A DNA stretch of 64,000 nucleotides from Melioribacter roseus. Lineage in GTDB: Bacteria; Bacteroidota; Ignavibacteria; Ignavibacteriales; Melioribacteraceae. A program made the translations under genes and the position numbers. Location: NCBI GenBank assembly GCA_020724265.1, contig DYHH01000003.1:54582-118581 (forward strand), in the 5' to 3' direction. The notes beneath the pieces were generated by a model. It did no database searches, was not told the DNA's origin, and saw nothing but the letters and a program-made list of their open reading frames with translations. Positions 28,969-38,315 of this stretch are shown in pieces (the stretch's first letter is position 1; the number at the start of each line of letters is the position of its first letter).

Positions 28969-29730
28969 TCAACAATGAATCGAATTAAGTGGGATTGTTT
29001 TGAACTCCATATCCGAAGTATCTAATACGAATACACCATTACTTCTGGTTGTTCTTGCAACGCACGGAACAACAATCCAATTAATACCTTCGCTTATATT
29101 ATAGTTCCCGAATTTAAGTGAATCAAATCGGTCTTCGTTTACAAGAATCGAACCTTCGGGGTGACCGTGTCCCGATATGCTTAATAATGATTTATTCTCT
29201 TTCATAAATGAAAAGTGCTTTTCGAGATGGAATGTCTCTCTAGGGAAAAATATTGCAGAACCGGAAAAATCAGGATAACAAAAATGAGAGATCATTATTT
29301 TGATATCATCGAATTGCAAAAATTCTACTTCATTTAGATTTGTAAGATACTCTTTGGAATTATCGCTTAATGTGCATTTGATTTCATTATCTTCATAAAG
29401 CCAAATTCTATTTCTAGATTTTTTTGCTCGGATATCATAATCTAAATCATACCAGTTTTTGTTGTAATCAAAACCTGCTTTATACTCAGGTATTTTTTTT
29501 ACCGCGTAAAGATCATGATTCCCGGTTACGGCAATTTGACAATTTTCCTGAACTAGTTTTACACATTGATCAGCGTTTCTTGTTTCGATATATCGATAAA
29601 AAGGTAATGTAAAGCCAACAATATCACCAAGACAGATTAAAGAGTCACAGTTTTCTCTCGATAATAAACCTAAAGCTTTTTCCAAGCTCTGGAGATCTTC
29701 ATGAATATCACTTATGAAACCAATTTTCAT
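28969..29730 (-). CDS. Calcineurin-like metallophosphoesterase
   Basis: A 253-residue soluble protein. The metallophosphoesterase motifs appear in order: ISDIHED (D-x-H), CLGDIVGF (GD), TGNHDLYA (GNHD), a lone H in ISHFCYP and GHGHPEG (GH-x-H). It therefore binds two metals and hydrolyses a phosphodiester or phosphomonoester; the substrate is not evident. It is the first gene of the minus-strand unit leading to actP, 31 bases before the Cache/CBS gene. Confidence 0.88.
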   Translation of the reverse strand: MKIGFISDIHEDLQSLEKALGLLSRENCDSLICLGDIVGFTLPFYRYIETRNADQCVKLVQENCQIAVTGNHDLYAVKKIPEYKAGFDYNKNWYDLDYDIRAKKSRNRIWLYEDNEIKCTLSDNSKEYLTNLNEVEFLQFDDIKIMISHFCYPDFSGSAIFFPRETFHLEKHFSFMKENKSLLSISGHGHPEGSILVNEDRFDSLKFGNYNISEGINWIVVPCVARTTRSNGVFVLDTSDMEFKTIPLNSIHC

Positions 29731-30036
29731 TTGCTATTCAATTGTGATAAAATTTTGAGAAAACAACATAAACAATACTTATAAGTCTCAATTATAAACC
29801 TAATGTTCCTGTGAAATAAAAACAATAAAATTTGATTACGAGAAAGCATTCAATAAGCAAAATCAGGCATAAGTAATTGTTTTACAAAAATGATAAAAGT
29901 AGTTAAACTATATTTGAATTTTTTAGTTAATATTACATATTACTTTTGAATGCATAAAAATCCTTATTGAACTTTAAATAAATATTTCGAGTTAATCATC
30001 TATGGAATGTAATTAAAAAAAGATTTGGAATTTTGT
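29731..30036. other. Divergent intergenic region
   Basis: About 300 AT-rich bases between the minus-strand phosphoesterase operon and the plus-strand histidine kinase. It must hold both promoters. I see no clear -35/-10 pair, palindrome or small gene in it. Confidence 0.6.
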
Positions 30037-31983
30037 ATGAAAAATTTATTAACATTATTAATTCTTGCTTGTTTTGTCTTTGCTCAGCCTAAGTTGGATA
30101 GTTTGTTAAATTCAATGCAAGGAATTGATGATACAATAGTTGTAAGAGAACTAAATGATTTGACCTGGGAGTACAGAAGTTCAAATCCCAATGCGGCGAA
30201 AAATTATGGGCTGACCGCACTGAAAATGGTTGAAGATATTGAAGACCAAAAATACAAATCACAACTTTTGAATTATCTCGGTGTGATCTATGGAAATTTG
30301 GGAGACCTCGATTCCGCTTACCATTATTACCAACTTGGTTACGAGTTAGCACAGTTAAATAATAATAAGAGAGAAATTGCTTACTCTCTTAATAATCTTG
30401 GCGATTATTATTTTAAAAAAGCTCTTTACTCAGTTGCTCTGGAAAATATAATGAAATCGTACAAGATCTTTGAAGAGATCGATGATCAAATGGGAATGGC
30501 TTATACACTTAATGATATCGGCGAAATTTATTTGAAACAGTCGGACCACGAAAAAGCTCTGCAATATTTCCAACTCTCGGGCAAAATTAGGCAGGAAATT
30601 AAAGATGATCGCGGATATGCAAAGTCTTTAATTAATATGGCTTCAGTTTATGAAAACCAAAATAGATATGAACTTGCATTATCGACTTATTTTAAGGCAT
30701 ATGATGTGAGTCTAAATGCAGATTATACAAAAGGTGAAAGTTATGTCCTTGCAGGAATTGCCGATCTTTATTATAAACAAGGTAACCTGAATAAATCTCT
30801 CGAAAATAGATATAGAGCATTGGAAATAGATTTAAAAATTGATAACAAATACGGAGAGTTGATAAGCTATAATAACCTTGGTTTAGTTTATATGAAACTC
30901 GGAGACATGATAAAAGCCGAAGAATTTTTAACTAAAGCAAGAATTGAATCTCAGAATACGGGGCACCTTGACCAATTAATGGTTTCATATGATTTTTTGA
31001 CCGAGCTTGCAGTTGCGAAAAATGATTATAGAGTAGCATATAATTTTTCAAAAGATTATCAATTGCTGAATGAAAAAATATACGGGCAGGAAAATCTAAA
31101 TAAAATAGCTGATCTTCAGACTGCTTTTGTAACCGAAAGAAAGGAACGTGAAAACCAGTTGCTTAAGAAAGATATTGAATTTCAAAAAACTACAAGAAAT
31201 TATTTAATATTAATTACATTGTTGATTTTAAGCGGAGTTTTTCTTTTTGTCACGAAGTACAAATCCGAAAAGAAAGCTAATCAGTTGTTGAAAGAGTTGA
31301 ATTCATCTAAAGATAAATTCTTTTCAATTTTTGCTCACGATCTGAAAAATCCATTCGGTGCGGTTCGTAATATTGCGGATTTTTTGAATGAAGATTACGA
31401 TGATCTTTCCGAAAATGAAAGAAAAGAAATGATTAATTCTTTGTCGGAAGCCTCGAAAGATATTAATAAACAATTGGATGATTTATTGACCTGGGCAAGA
31501 TCGCAAAAAGGTGAATTCGGTATAAGTAAAGTGGAATTAAACCTCAAAGAACTATTAAATTCAATAAGTGTTTCTTATAAATTAGCCTCCAAGAATAAAA
31601 ATATTTCTTTAAAAATATCTGCCGATGAAAGGATAAATTTTTCGGGTGATAAGTTTGTATTAGAAACAATTATCGGAAATTTTGTAGACAACGCAATCAA
31701 ATTTTCTCCTTCTAATAGCGAAATATTAATTTCCGGTATTAAGAAAGACAGTATGATTGAAATATCCGTTATCGATTCCGGCGTCGGTTTACCAAATGAT
31801 TTAAAAGAAAAATTATTTAACGTAGGTGAAAAATTTTCAACACCCGGTACTAATAATGAAAAGGGTACAGGGTTGGGATTAAAGATTTGTAAAGAATTTT
31901 CCGAATTGCATTCCGGTATAATCGAAGTAGAAAGTAACCCTGGAGAAGGAAGCAAATTTAGTCTCAGTATACCGGAAAAGTAA
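30037..31983 (+). CDS. TPR-containing sensor histidine kinase
   Basis: A 648-residue protein. A signal peptide (LLTLLILACFVFAQ) is followed by about six TPR repeats (residues about 60-330, for example ALQYFQLSGKIRQEIKDDRG) outside the membrane. A helix near 385-405 leads to a HisKA domain with the phospho-His in FFSIFAHDLKNP and a HATPase domain (N box NFVDNAIKF, G1 DSGVGL, G2 GTGLGLKI). This is the usual Bacteroidetes-type TPR kinase. The ATG at 30037 is chosen over the in-frame TTG at 30025 because the signal peptide starts there. No response regulator is adjacent. Confidence 0.88.
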   Translation: MKNLLTLLILACFVFAQPKLDSLLNSMQGIDDTIVVRELNDLTWEYRSSNPNAAKNYGLTALKMVEDIEDQKYKSQLLNYLGVIYGNLGDLDSAYHYYQLGYELAQLNNNKREIAYSLNNLGDYYFKKALYSVALENIMKSYKIFEEIDDQMGMAYTLNDIGEIYLKQSDHEKALQYFQLSGKIRQEIKDDRGYAKSLINMASVYENQNRYELALSTYFKAYDVSLNADYTKGESYVLAGIADLYYKQGNLNKSLENRYRALEIDLKIDNKYGELISYNNLGLVYMKLGDMIKAEEFLTKARIESQNTGHLDQLMVSYDFLTELAVAKNDYRVAYNFSKDYQLLNEKIYGQENLNKIADLQTAFVTERKERENQLLKKDIEFQKTTRNYLILITLLILSGVFLFVTKYKSEKKANQLLKELNSSKDKFFSIFAHDLKNPFGAVRNIADFLNEDYDDLSENERKEMINSLSEASKDINKQLDDLLTWARSQKGEFGISKVELNLKELLNSISVSYKLASKNKNISLKISADERINFSGDKFVLETIIGNFVDNAIKFSPSNSEILISGIKKDSMIEISVIDSGVGLPNDLKEKLFNVGEKFSTPGTNNEKGTGLGLKICKEFSELHSGIIEVESNPGEGSKFSLSIPEK

Positions 31984-32022
31984 ATTTTGTTCGAGAAGGT
32001 TTAGTGCAGCAAAACTTCAAAA

Positions 32023-32292
32023 TCAAAATTGACTGCGCCTTGGATCATAACCGGATTGAGAATTTACTTCAATTGAGACTAATCTTTCATGTATGCTGAA
32101 AATAATGATCATTCCCTCGCAGAGAATTCGCCATATTAAATTACCGACTAATATTGTCAGCAACCCTTGAACAAGTTCTCCATTAAATATTTGATAAAAT
32201 CCGTAAATGGTAATACTTAATAAACCGATTAAATGAAGCAGCTTGATCAAAAGACTGCTTATCATTTTTTTGAATGAAAAATATTCGAACAT
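32023..32292 (-). CDS. DUF4282-family membrane protein
   Basis: An 89-residue protein with two hydrophobic helices. FEYFSFKKMIS at the N-terminus, and GNLIWRILCEGMIIIFSIHERL in two pieces (GNLIWRILCEG, IIIFSIHERL), match the DUF4282 family. ATG 32292 is supported by GGAGG 8 bases upstream. Function is unknown. It converges on the histidine kinase gene. Confidence 0.8.
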   Translation of the reverse strand: MFEYFSFKKMISSLLIKLLHLIGLLSITIYGFYQIFNGELVQGLLTILVGNLIWRILCEGMIIIFSIHERLVSIEVNSQSGYDPRRSQF

Positions 32293-32423
32293 TTTATTTC
32301 CCTCCACAACTTAATTGGAAATTATTTCACTGATTATTCTCCTAAAGAAATATATGGAATAAAGTAAAAATTATTCGATAAATCGCTAAATTTATTCACC
32401 CAATAAATAAGTTAGAGGAGTTT

Positions 32424-33740
32424 ATGCAAAATTACTTCGCATTTGATAAGCACCAGACTAACTTCAAAACCGAAATAATTGCTGGCATTACATCATTTCT
32501 TGCTACCATGTACATAATTGTTGTCAACCCTGCAATTGTTAGCGCTGCCGGACTTCCGTTTTCAGGTGTACTTACTGCAACAATTCTTGTGAGTGCTTTT
32601 TCAAGTATTATGATGGGATTGTATGCAAAGAATCCTATTGTAATTGCACCCGGGATGGGCATTAATGCATTCTTTGCCTACACAGTCGTTTTAGGTATGG
32701 GTGTTAAATGGGAAGTTGCACTCGGTGCAGTATTTTGGTCGGGAATTGTTTTTTTAATTCTATCAATTTTTAATGTCCGTACCGCGGTGGCTTTGGCAAT
32801 TCCAAAACAAATTAGATCAGCTGTTGCTGCCGGTATCGGTTTGTTTATAACTTTTATCGGATTGGAAAATGCAAAATTTGTTGTTGCTAACCCGGCTACT
32901 CTCGTTTCTTTCGGTGGTTTGAATACAATTACTATTACTTTTTTGATCGGTCTAATTGTTACTTCCTTTTTAGTTATGAAAAATATTAAAGGTGCCTTAA
33001 TAATTGGCATTGTCTTTACAACGGTTCTATCAATTCCGATTGGCAGAGTTTGGGGTGATGCAACCGAACTATTCGGTTCTGCAACAATTGTTTCATGGAA
33101 CGGGATATTTTCTTCACCAGATTTTAGTTTATTGTTTCAGTTAGACTTAATCGGTTCTTTAGCATTATCAATTATCCCGGTAATTTTTGTTTTTCTTTTC
33201 ACCGATTTGTTTGATAGTCTTTCAACATTTATCGGTGTTGCAGAAGCCGCCGACTTAAAGGATGAAGACGGTGAACCTCGTAACATAAAAGAGTCATTAT
33301 TAACCGATGCTGTTTCAACTACAATCTCAGGTTTGCTTGGTACAAGTGCCGGTACAAGTTATATTGAATCTGCTGCGGGAATCAAAGAAGGAGGACGAAC
33401 CGGTTTAACTGCTATTGTTGCCGGACTTTGTTTTTTACCGTTTATGTTTTTTTCTCCCATCTTATCAGTTGTACCTTCCATTGCAACAGCGCCTGCATTA
33501 GTTTTAGTCGGCGTTTTTATGATGAACCCGGTCTCAAAAATCGAGTGGCTGAAATATGACGAAGCTATACCGGCTTTTCTAGCTATTATTTTAATTCCCG
33601 TTACTTACTCTATTACTCAAGGGATTGTTTGGGGATTAATAACCTGGACTTTATTGAAAATTCTAAGCGGGAAGAAAGAAGAAGTATCATTAACTCTTAT
33701 TATTGTTGATATATTTGCAATCGCAGTACTGCTTGTATAA
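32424..33740 (+). CDS. NCS2-family purine/xanthine/uracil permease (AzgA-like)
   Basis: A 438-residue inner-membrane carrier with about 12 helices. PGMGINAFFAYTVV is the AzgA/PbuG-type NCS2 signature. FTDLFDSLSTFIGVAEAA and the TSAGTSYIESAAGIKEGGRTG region are also diagnostic. Homologues import adenine, guanine and hypoxanthine with protons. GAGGAG before ATG 32424 fixes the start. It stands alone. Confidence 0.9.
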   Translation: MQNYFAFDKHQTNFKTEIIAGITSFLATMYIIVVNPAIVSAAGLPFSGVLTATILVSAFSSIMMGLYAKNPIVIAPGMGINAFFAYTVVLGMGVKWEVALGAVFWSGIVFLILSIFNVRTAVALAIPKQIRSAVAAGIGLFITFIGLENAKFVVANPATLVSFGGLNTITITFLIGLIVTSFLVMKNIKGALIIGIVFTTVLSIPIGRVWGDATELFGSATIVSWNGIFSSPDFSLLFQLDLIGSLALSIIPVIFVFLFTDLFDSLSTFIGVAEAADLKDEDGEPRNIKESLLTDAVSTTISGLLGTSAGTSYIESAAGIKEGGRTGLTAIVAGLCFLPFMFFSPILSVVPSIATAPALVLVGVFMMNPVSKIEWLKYDEAIPAFLAIILIPVTYSITQGIVWGLITWTLLKILSGKKEEVSLTLIIVDIFAIAVLLV

Positions 33741-33860
33741 TAAAATTAGATGAAAAAGATTTTTCTATACCCATTCAAACCTGAATAGGGCATAAGAATT
33801 TATTATCTTTTGAACAATTATTTTCGAATTCAATCTTTCAATTTAATCTATGAGGTTTTC

Positions 33861-35153
33861 ATGAAGAAGTTAACAATTATGATATTTCTTATTATTGCAG
33901 TAATGAGTTGTACTCAGGAAAAAATTAATACAGGAAATGTAATATTTATTCACCCCGATGGTACGGGTTTGGCAACTTGGAATGCAACACGTGTTTATTT
34001 TGAAGGACCTGACGGAATGCTAAACTGGGATAAATTTGAACACATTGGCTTTTACAGGGGGCACATGAAAAACTCTGTAGGTATTAGTTCACATTCAGGT
34101 GCAACTGTTCATGCATATGGAGTTAAAGTTGAACAAGATTCTTATGGTATGGATGGTACTGAACCGGTAACTTCACTTTCAGGAAAAAATAAATCGATAA
34201 TGCACGAAGCTATGGATGCAGGAATTCGTGTAGGTATAATAAATACAGGTACTATTGTAGAACCGGGAAGTGCTGTTTTTGTTGCAAGTTCCGAAAGTAG
34301 ACGCAATAGTGAAGAGATTACTAAAAAAGTAATTGAATCCGGTGCGGATTTAATTTTCTCGGGTGGTGAAGAATGGATGCTGCCTGAAGGAGTATCCGGT
34401 ATTCATACTCAAAATGGAAAAAGAACAGATGGAATAAATTTAATCGAGTCAGCAAAAGAACTTGGTTATGAAGTTATCTATGATAAATATCAACTTGAGG
34501 ACTTACCAAGGAATGTTGAAAAAGTACTTGGTGTTTTTGCAGAACATAATACATTTAATGATAAAACGGAAGAAGAGTTGATTGAACTTGGATTACCTCT
34601 TTATAATGAATCGGCACCAAGTTTTAAGGAAATGGTTGAAGCTGCGGTTGAAATTCTTTCCTCAAACGGCAATCAATTTTTTCTTGTAGCGGAAGAAGAA
34701 GCTACCGACAATTTTGCAAATAAAAATAATGCTATTGGTAATTTAACTGCTCATAAGAAAGCCGATGAAGCTTTAGGGTTTGCTTTAGACTATATACAGA
34801 AAAATCCGAATACACTTGTAATAACAGCCTCCGATAGCGAAGCAAGCGGTATGGGTTTACTAGGAAACCCGGAAGAAAGAATGAGTAGAGATGAAAATCT
34901 TCCTCCAACTGACAGAAACGGAGCTCCAATGGACGGGATTAATGGTGCAGAATCAAAACCTTTTATTTCTGCTCCTGATAAAAACGGAAATACATTCCCG
35001 TTTGCTATAGTTTGGAGTTCATCTTCTGATCTTTACGGCGGTGTTATTGCCAAAGCTGCCGGTCTAAATGCTCATCTAATGAAGCTGAATTTTGATAATA
35101 CAGATGTTTACAGAATGATGTATGCTACTTTATTCGGGGTCTATCTTGACTAA
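33861..35153 (+). CDS. Alkaline-phosphatase-superfamily lipoprotein with altered metal site
   Basis: A 430-residue protein. The signal peptide ends in a lipobox (IAVMSC), so it is probably a lipoprotein. The fold signature is clear: FIHPDGTG (metal Asp), SSHSGATVHAYGVK (nucleophile serine region), FLVAEEEATDN and VITASDSEASG. Compared with PhoA, the nucleophile motif DSA reads HSG, the D-x3-H site reads DNFAN, the DHE site reads DSE, and no late HTG-type histidine is seen. Three zinc-ligand histidines are thus missing. It may use another metal or have another substrate. ATG 33861 has GAGG upstream. It overlaps no gene and is followed 10 bases later by a methyltransferase gene. Confidence 0.8.
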   Translation: MKKLTIMIFLIIAVMSCTQEKINTGNVIFIHPDGTGLATWNATRVYFEGPDGMLNWDKFEHIGFYRGHMKNSVGISSHSGATVHAYGVKVEQDSYGMDGTEPVTSLSGKNKSIMHEAMDAGIRVGIINTGTIVEPGSAVFVASSESRRNSEEITKKVIESGADLIFSGGEEWMLPEGVSGIHTQNGKRTDGINLIESAKELGYEVIYDKYQLEDLPRNVEKVLGVFAEHNTFNDKTEEELIELGLPLYNESAPSFKEMVEAAVEILSSNGNQFFLVAEEEATDNFANKNNAIGNLTAHKKADEALGFALDYIQKNPNTLVITASDSEASGMGLLGNPEERMSRDENLPPTDRNGAPMDGINGAESKPFISAPDKNGNTFPFAIVWSSSSDLYGGVIAKAAGLNAHLMKLNFDNTDVYRMMYATLFGVYLD

Positions 35154-35163
35154 TAAAAAAACT

Positions 35164-36189
35164 ATGGTACAGAAAAAAATATTAAAAGAAAAAGTTAGAG
35201 AAGCCTATAAACAAAAGAAAAGATTAGCTGCACCTTTGGTAGGTTTCCCGGGTCTTCAGATTACCGGTTCTTCAATAAAATTAGCTCAGCAAAATTACAT
35301 TGAACACGTTAAAGTAATTAATGAAATTGTAAAAAGATTTCAGCCAGATGCCGTTTTCCCTTTAATGGACCTTGCAGTTGAAGCAAATGCAATCGGTCTT
35401 AATACACAATTCCCTAAAGATGATTCGGCAACTGTTATTCCTGAAGAATTGAGTATTGATCAGTTGGAAAAATTAAGTGATTTAGATATCAACGCCGATG
35501 CAAGGGTAGTTTGTTATGTTGAGACCATTAAAAGAATGGCAGATAATCTTCCGCAAAGTATTTTAAAAGGTTCTTATGTTGCCGGTCCGTATACTTTGGC
35601 AGCACTTATTTTGGGTGCAGAAAATGCAGCGATGGCTACAATCACCAATCCGGAAAAACTAAATGCGGTTTGTGAATTTTCCCGTAACATAATTTTACAA
35701 TATGTAAAATCATTGATTAATGCCGGGGCACAATTAATTTGTGTTCTTGAACCAAGTGCGGCAATGTTAGGTCCGGATGAATTTAGTAAGTTTTCGGCAA
35801 ATCATGTTTCTAATATTGTTGATTATTGTAATGCAAATGAAACTGATACAATCTATCATATATGCGGTAATACCACTCATATTGTTGAAATTATGAAAAA
35901 TACCGGAGTTGATGCACTAAGTCTTGATTCTAAAGAAGCCGGTGTTAATCTAAAAGAAATTGCCGAAATTACTAATGATGAAGTAGTTTTGATTGGTAAT
36001 TTAAATCCTACGGGTAAAATTTTATCCGGTACACCGGACGAAGTAAGAGTTGAAACTTCTGAACTACTAATAGAAATGAACAATTATGAAAATTTTATTC
36101 TAAGTACGGGTTGTGACCTTCCTCAGGAAGTACCGTTGGAAAATATTGATGCTTTTGTAACAACGGGAAGAAAATATAGAATAGAATAA
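35164..36189 (+). CDS. Uroporphyrinogen-decarboxylase-fold methyltransferase (MtaA/CmuA family)
   Basis: A 341-residue soluble protein. LVGFPGLQITGSS and DAVFPLMDLAVEANAIG mark the MtaA/CmuA branch rather than true HemE. The zinc-binding set appears as YHICGNT and STGCDLPQEVP. Family members move methyl groups between a corrinoid protein and coenzyme M or other thiols. No corrinoid protein or MtaB-like partner is nearby, so the acceptor is unknown. The start is ATG 35164; the frame reaches upstream into the phosphatase gene but the homology does not. Confidence 0.8.
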   Translation: MVQKKILKEKVREAYKQKKRLAAPLVGFPGLQITGSSIKLAQQNYIEHVKVINEIVKRFQPDAVFPLMDLAVEANAIGLNTQFPKDDSATVIPEELSIDQLEKLSDLDINADARVVCYVETIKRMADNLPQSILKGSYVAGPYTLAALILGAENAAMATITNPEKLNAVCEFSRNIILQYVKSLINAGAQLICVLEPSAAMLGPDEFSKFSANHVSNIVDYCNANETDTIYHICGNTTHIVEIMKNTGVDALSLDSKEAGVNLKEIAEITNDEVVLIGNLNPTGKILSGTPDEVRVETSELLIEMNNYENFILSTGCDLPQEVPLENIDAFVTTGRKYRIE

Positions 36190-36200
36190 TTAATGGAAAA

Positions 36201-36228
36201 CCCCGAGACTTCAGAAATCCCGGGGCTT
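36201..36228. terminator. Terminator between convergent genes
   Basis: CCCCG (36201-36205) pairs with CGGGG (36221-36225), with two further internal pairs, then CTTTG. A-rich and T-rich flanks let it work for both the methyltransferase gene and the converging OmpA gene. The stem is short, so strength is uncertain. Confidence 0.5.
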
Positions 36229-36232
36229 TGTA

Positions 36233-36961
36233 TTATTTCTTCAAAATAGTAAACTCAACTCTTCGGTTTTTCTCTCGGCCCCAATCATATTCGTTAGGTG
36301 CTATTGGTTTAGTTTTACCGTAACCTTTAGCTCTTAATCTGCTTTCACTAATACCTTGCGCTACTAAATAAGCTTTAACGGAATTAGCTCTTTTATCGGA
36401 AAGTTCCATATTGTAAGCATCTGCACCAATATCATCGGTATGACCGGCTAATTCGATTTCAACAGTAGGGTTTTCATTTAGGAATTCAACAACTTTGTTT
36501 AATTCAGGGTATGACTCCGGCAGCAAATCCCACTTGTTGAAGGCAAAGAAAACATTTTTTAATTCAATAGTTTGACCGACTTGAATTTCTTCTTTTTTAA
36601 TTTCCAATTTTTCTGCTTCTGCAAACCAATAGCCGCCGATACCGAAAATCTTAGTATCGTTCCATGTTTTTACCCTAATAACAAATCCATCACGGGAAAC
36701 ACTAATTGCCTTTACATCGTAACGAATGTTTTGATTTTTATCGATATCTAAAAACGAAATCATTACACTAACATCAGGCTTTGATTCAAAAGGTTTTGCA
36801 AATCTAATTTCTTTCTGCATAATTCGGTCGCCATTGCCTGCATTCAATGAAAAACCACCGTCACTTTGCGTTAATCGCCATTGACCGCTTAACATTTCTT
36901 GTGCGGTTAGCAAAGTTGTAAACGATAAAATAACTACCAGTCCAAAAAATATTTTTTTCAT
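36233..36961 (-). CDS. H-type lectin domain fused to OmpA peptidoglycan-binding domain
   Basis: A 242-residue envelope protein. A signal peptide ends near LLTAQE. Residues about 25-120 look like an H-type lectin domain (IRFAKPFESKPDVSVMIS, SRDGFVIRVKTW). Residues about 130-242 are an OmpA C-terminal domain (AGHTDDIGADAYN, LSDKRANSVKAYL, KGYGKTKP, NRRVEF), which anchors to peptidoglycan. It could hold a sugar-binding head near the outer membrane. GAGGGTG lies before the ATG. The lectin call rests on pattern only; the OmpA call is firm. Confidence 0.75.
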   Translation of the reverse strand: MKKIFFGLVVILSFTTLLTAQEMLSGQWRLTQSDGGFSLNAGNGDRIMQKEIRFAKPFESKPDVSVMISFLDIDKNQNIRYDVKAISVSRDGFVIRVKTWNDTKIFGIGGYWFAEAEKLEIKKEEIQVGQTIELKNVFFAFNKWDLLPESYPELNKVVEFLNENPTVEIELAGHTDDIGADAYNMELSDKRANSVKAYLVAQGISESRLRAKGYGKTKPIAPNEYDWGREKNRRVEFTILKK

Positions 36962-37151
36962 TTTGCACCCTCAATTAATTTCGAAATTTGTTTGCTTATC
37001 TAAAACAATTTAAGAATTTTTTCCCAAAATAAATCTATAATCAGATTCAGCTCAAAAAAGATTTTTGTAAATAAACCTTGTTTGATATAATTTTAATTCT
37101 TACTTTAAGTCCGTTTATATCATATAATCAACACATAATTTTGAGGTAATG

Positions 37152-37601
37152 ATGGCAACCGTTAAACAAATATTAGACAACAAGGGACATGAGATTTATT
37201 CAATTTCGGCTAAGCAAACCGTATTTGCTGCATTACAATTAATGGCTGAAAAGGGTATTGGGGCTTTACCGGTTTTTGATGGTAACTCTTTAGTTGGAAT
37301 TATTTCGGAAAGAGATTATGCCAGAAAGATTATTTTGAAGGATAAAATGTCTAGAGAGACCCTGGTAGAAGAAATTATGACAAAGGAGGTTATTTATGTT
37401 GAAGGCAATAGAACCGATGAAGAATGTTTAGCGTTAATGGTCAATAAAAGAGTCAGACACTTACCTGTTTCCGAAGGTGATGACATAATTGGTTTTATTT
37501 CTATCGGGGATGTTGTTAAAGCTGTAATTGATACAAAAGAATTTGTTATAGAACAGCTTATTAATTACATACAGGATAAACCGATTATTAAAAAGGATTA
37601 A
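37152..37601 (+). CDS. CBS-domain pair protein
   Basis: A 149-residue protein made of two CBS motifs (about 8-65 and 75-135): VFAALQLMAEKGIGALPVFD and LMVNKRVRHLPVSEGD (each under 20 residues). Stand-alone CBS pairs bind adenine nucleotides and act as sensors. ATG 37152 fits GAGG better than the ATG three bases earlier. pdxH starts one base after its stop, so the two are co-transcribed. Confidence 0.88.
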   Translation: MATVKQILDNKGHEIYSISAKQTVFAALQLMAEKGIGALPVFDGNSLVGIISERDYARKIILKDKMSRETLVEEIMTKEVIYVEGNRTDEECLALMVNKRVRHLPVSEGDDIIGFISIGDVVKAVIDTKEFVIEQLINYIQDKPIIKKD

Positions 37602-37602
37602 A

Positions 37603-38238
37603 ATGATTCCCGATATCTCTGCTCTACACAGCGAGTATAGAAAAAGCAAACTTAGTGAAGGTGAACTTCACGAAAATCCGATTTATCAATTTGAGAAATG
37701 GCTTACAGATGCAATAGACGCAAAAGTAAAAGAACCGACAGCAATGACTCTTGCTACCGTTAATGAAAACAATCAGCCGTCTGCAAGAATTGTACTTCTG
37801 AAATTTGTGAATGAAAAAGGACTTGCTTTCTTTACTAATTATCAAAGTAGAAAGGGGAATGAATTAAATAAAAATCCTAAAGCCGCTCTCGTTTTCTTTT
37901 GGACTGAATTAGAAAGACAGGTAAGGGTTGAAGGAAAAGTTTCTAAACTTAGTCGTAAAATTTCAAATGAATATTTTAATCTTCGCCCTAAAGAAAGCAG
38001 AATAAGTGCAATTATTTCCCCGCAAAGTCAACCGATACCAAACCGTCAATTTCTTGAAAATAGAGTAGCCGAGTATTTAAAAAATAATAATGAAATCATA
38101 ACCCCCGAAAATTGGGGAGGATATATTCTCACCCCAAGAACATTCGAATTTTGGCAGGGGAGAGAAAACCGTCTACATGACCGATTCCTTTACAAAAAGA
38201 TTGGAAAACGTTGGAAAATCTCAAGATTAGCACCTTAA
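37603..38238 (+). CDS. pdxH: Pyridoxamine 5'-phosphate oxidase
   Basis: A 211-residue FMN enzyme that makes pyridoxal phosphate. Family landmarks are all present: PTAMTLATV, SARIVLLKFVN, FFTNYQSRKGNEL (FMN phosphate site), FFWTELERQVRVEG, SPQSQPI and the C-terminal FWQGRENRLHDRF...RLAP. Length is normal. It is translationally linked to the CBS gene upstream. Confidence 0.95.
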   Translation: MIPDISALHSEYRKSKLSEGELHENPIYQFEKWLTDAIDAKVKEPTAMTLATVNENNQPSARIVLLKFVNEKGLAFFTNYQSRKGNELNKNPKAALVFFWTELERQVRVEGKVSKLSRKISNEYFNLRPKESRISAIISPQSQPIPNRQFLENRVAEYLKNNNEIITPENWGGYILTPRTFEFWQGRENRLHDRFLYKKIGKRWKISRLAP

Positions 38239-38315
38239 ATTAGATTTCCTATCCGAAATTGAACTTTTTTTTATTAAAAAGCATTTCTATATGAAATAAT
38301 GGGAAAAACTTAGAA

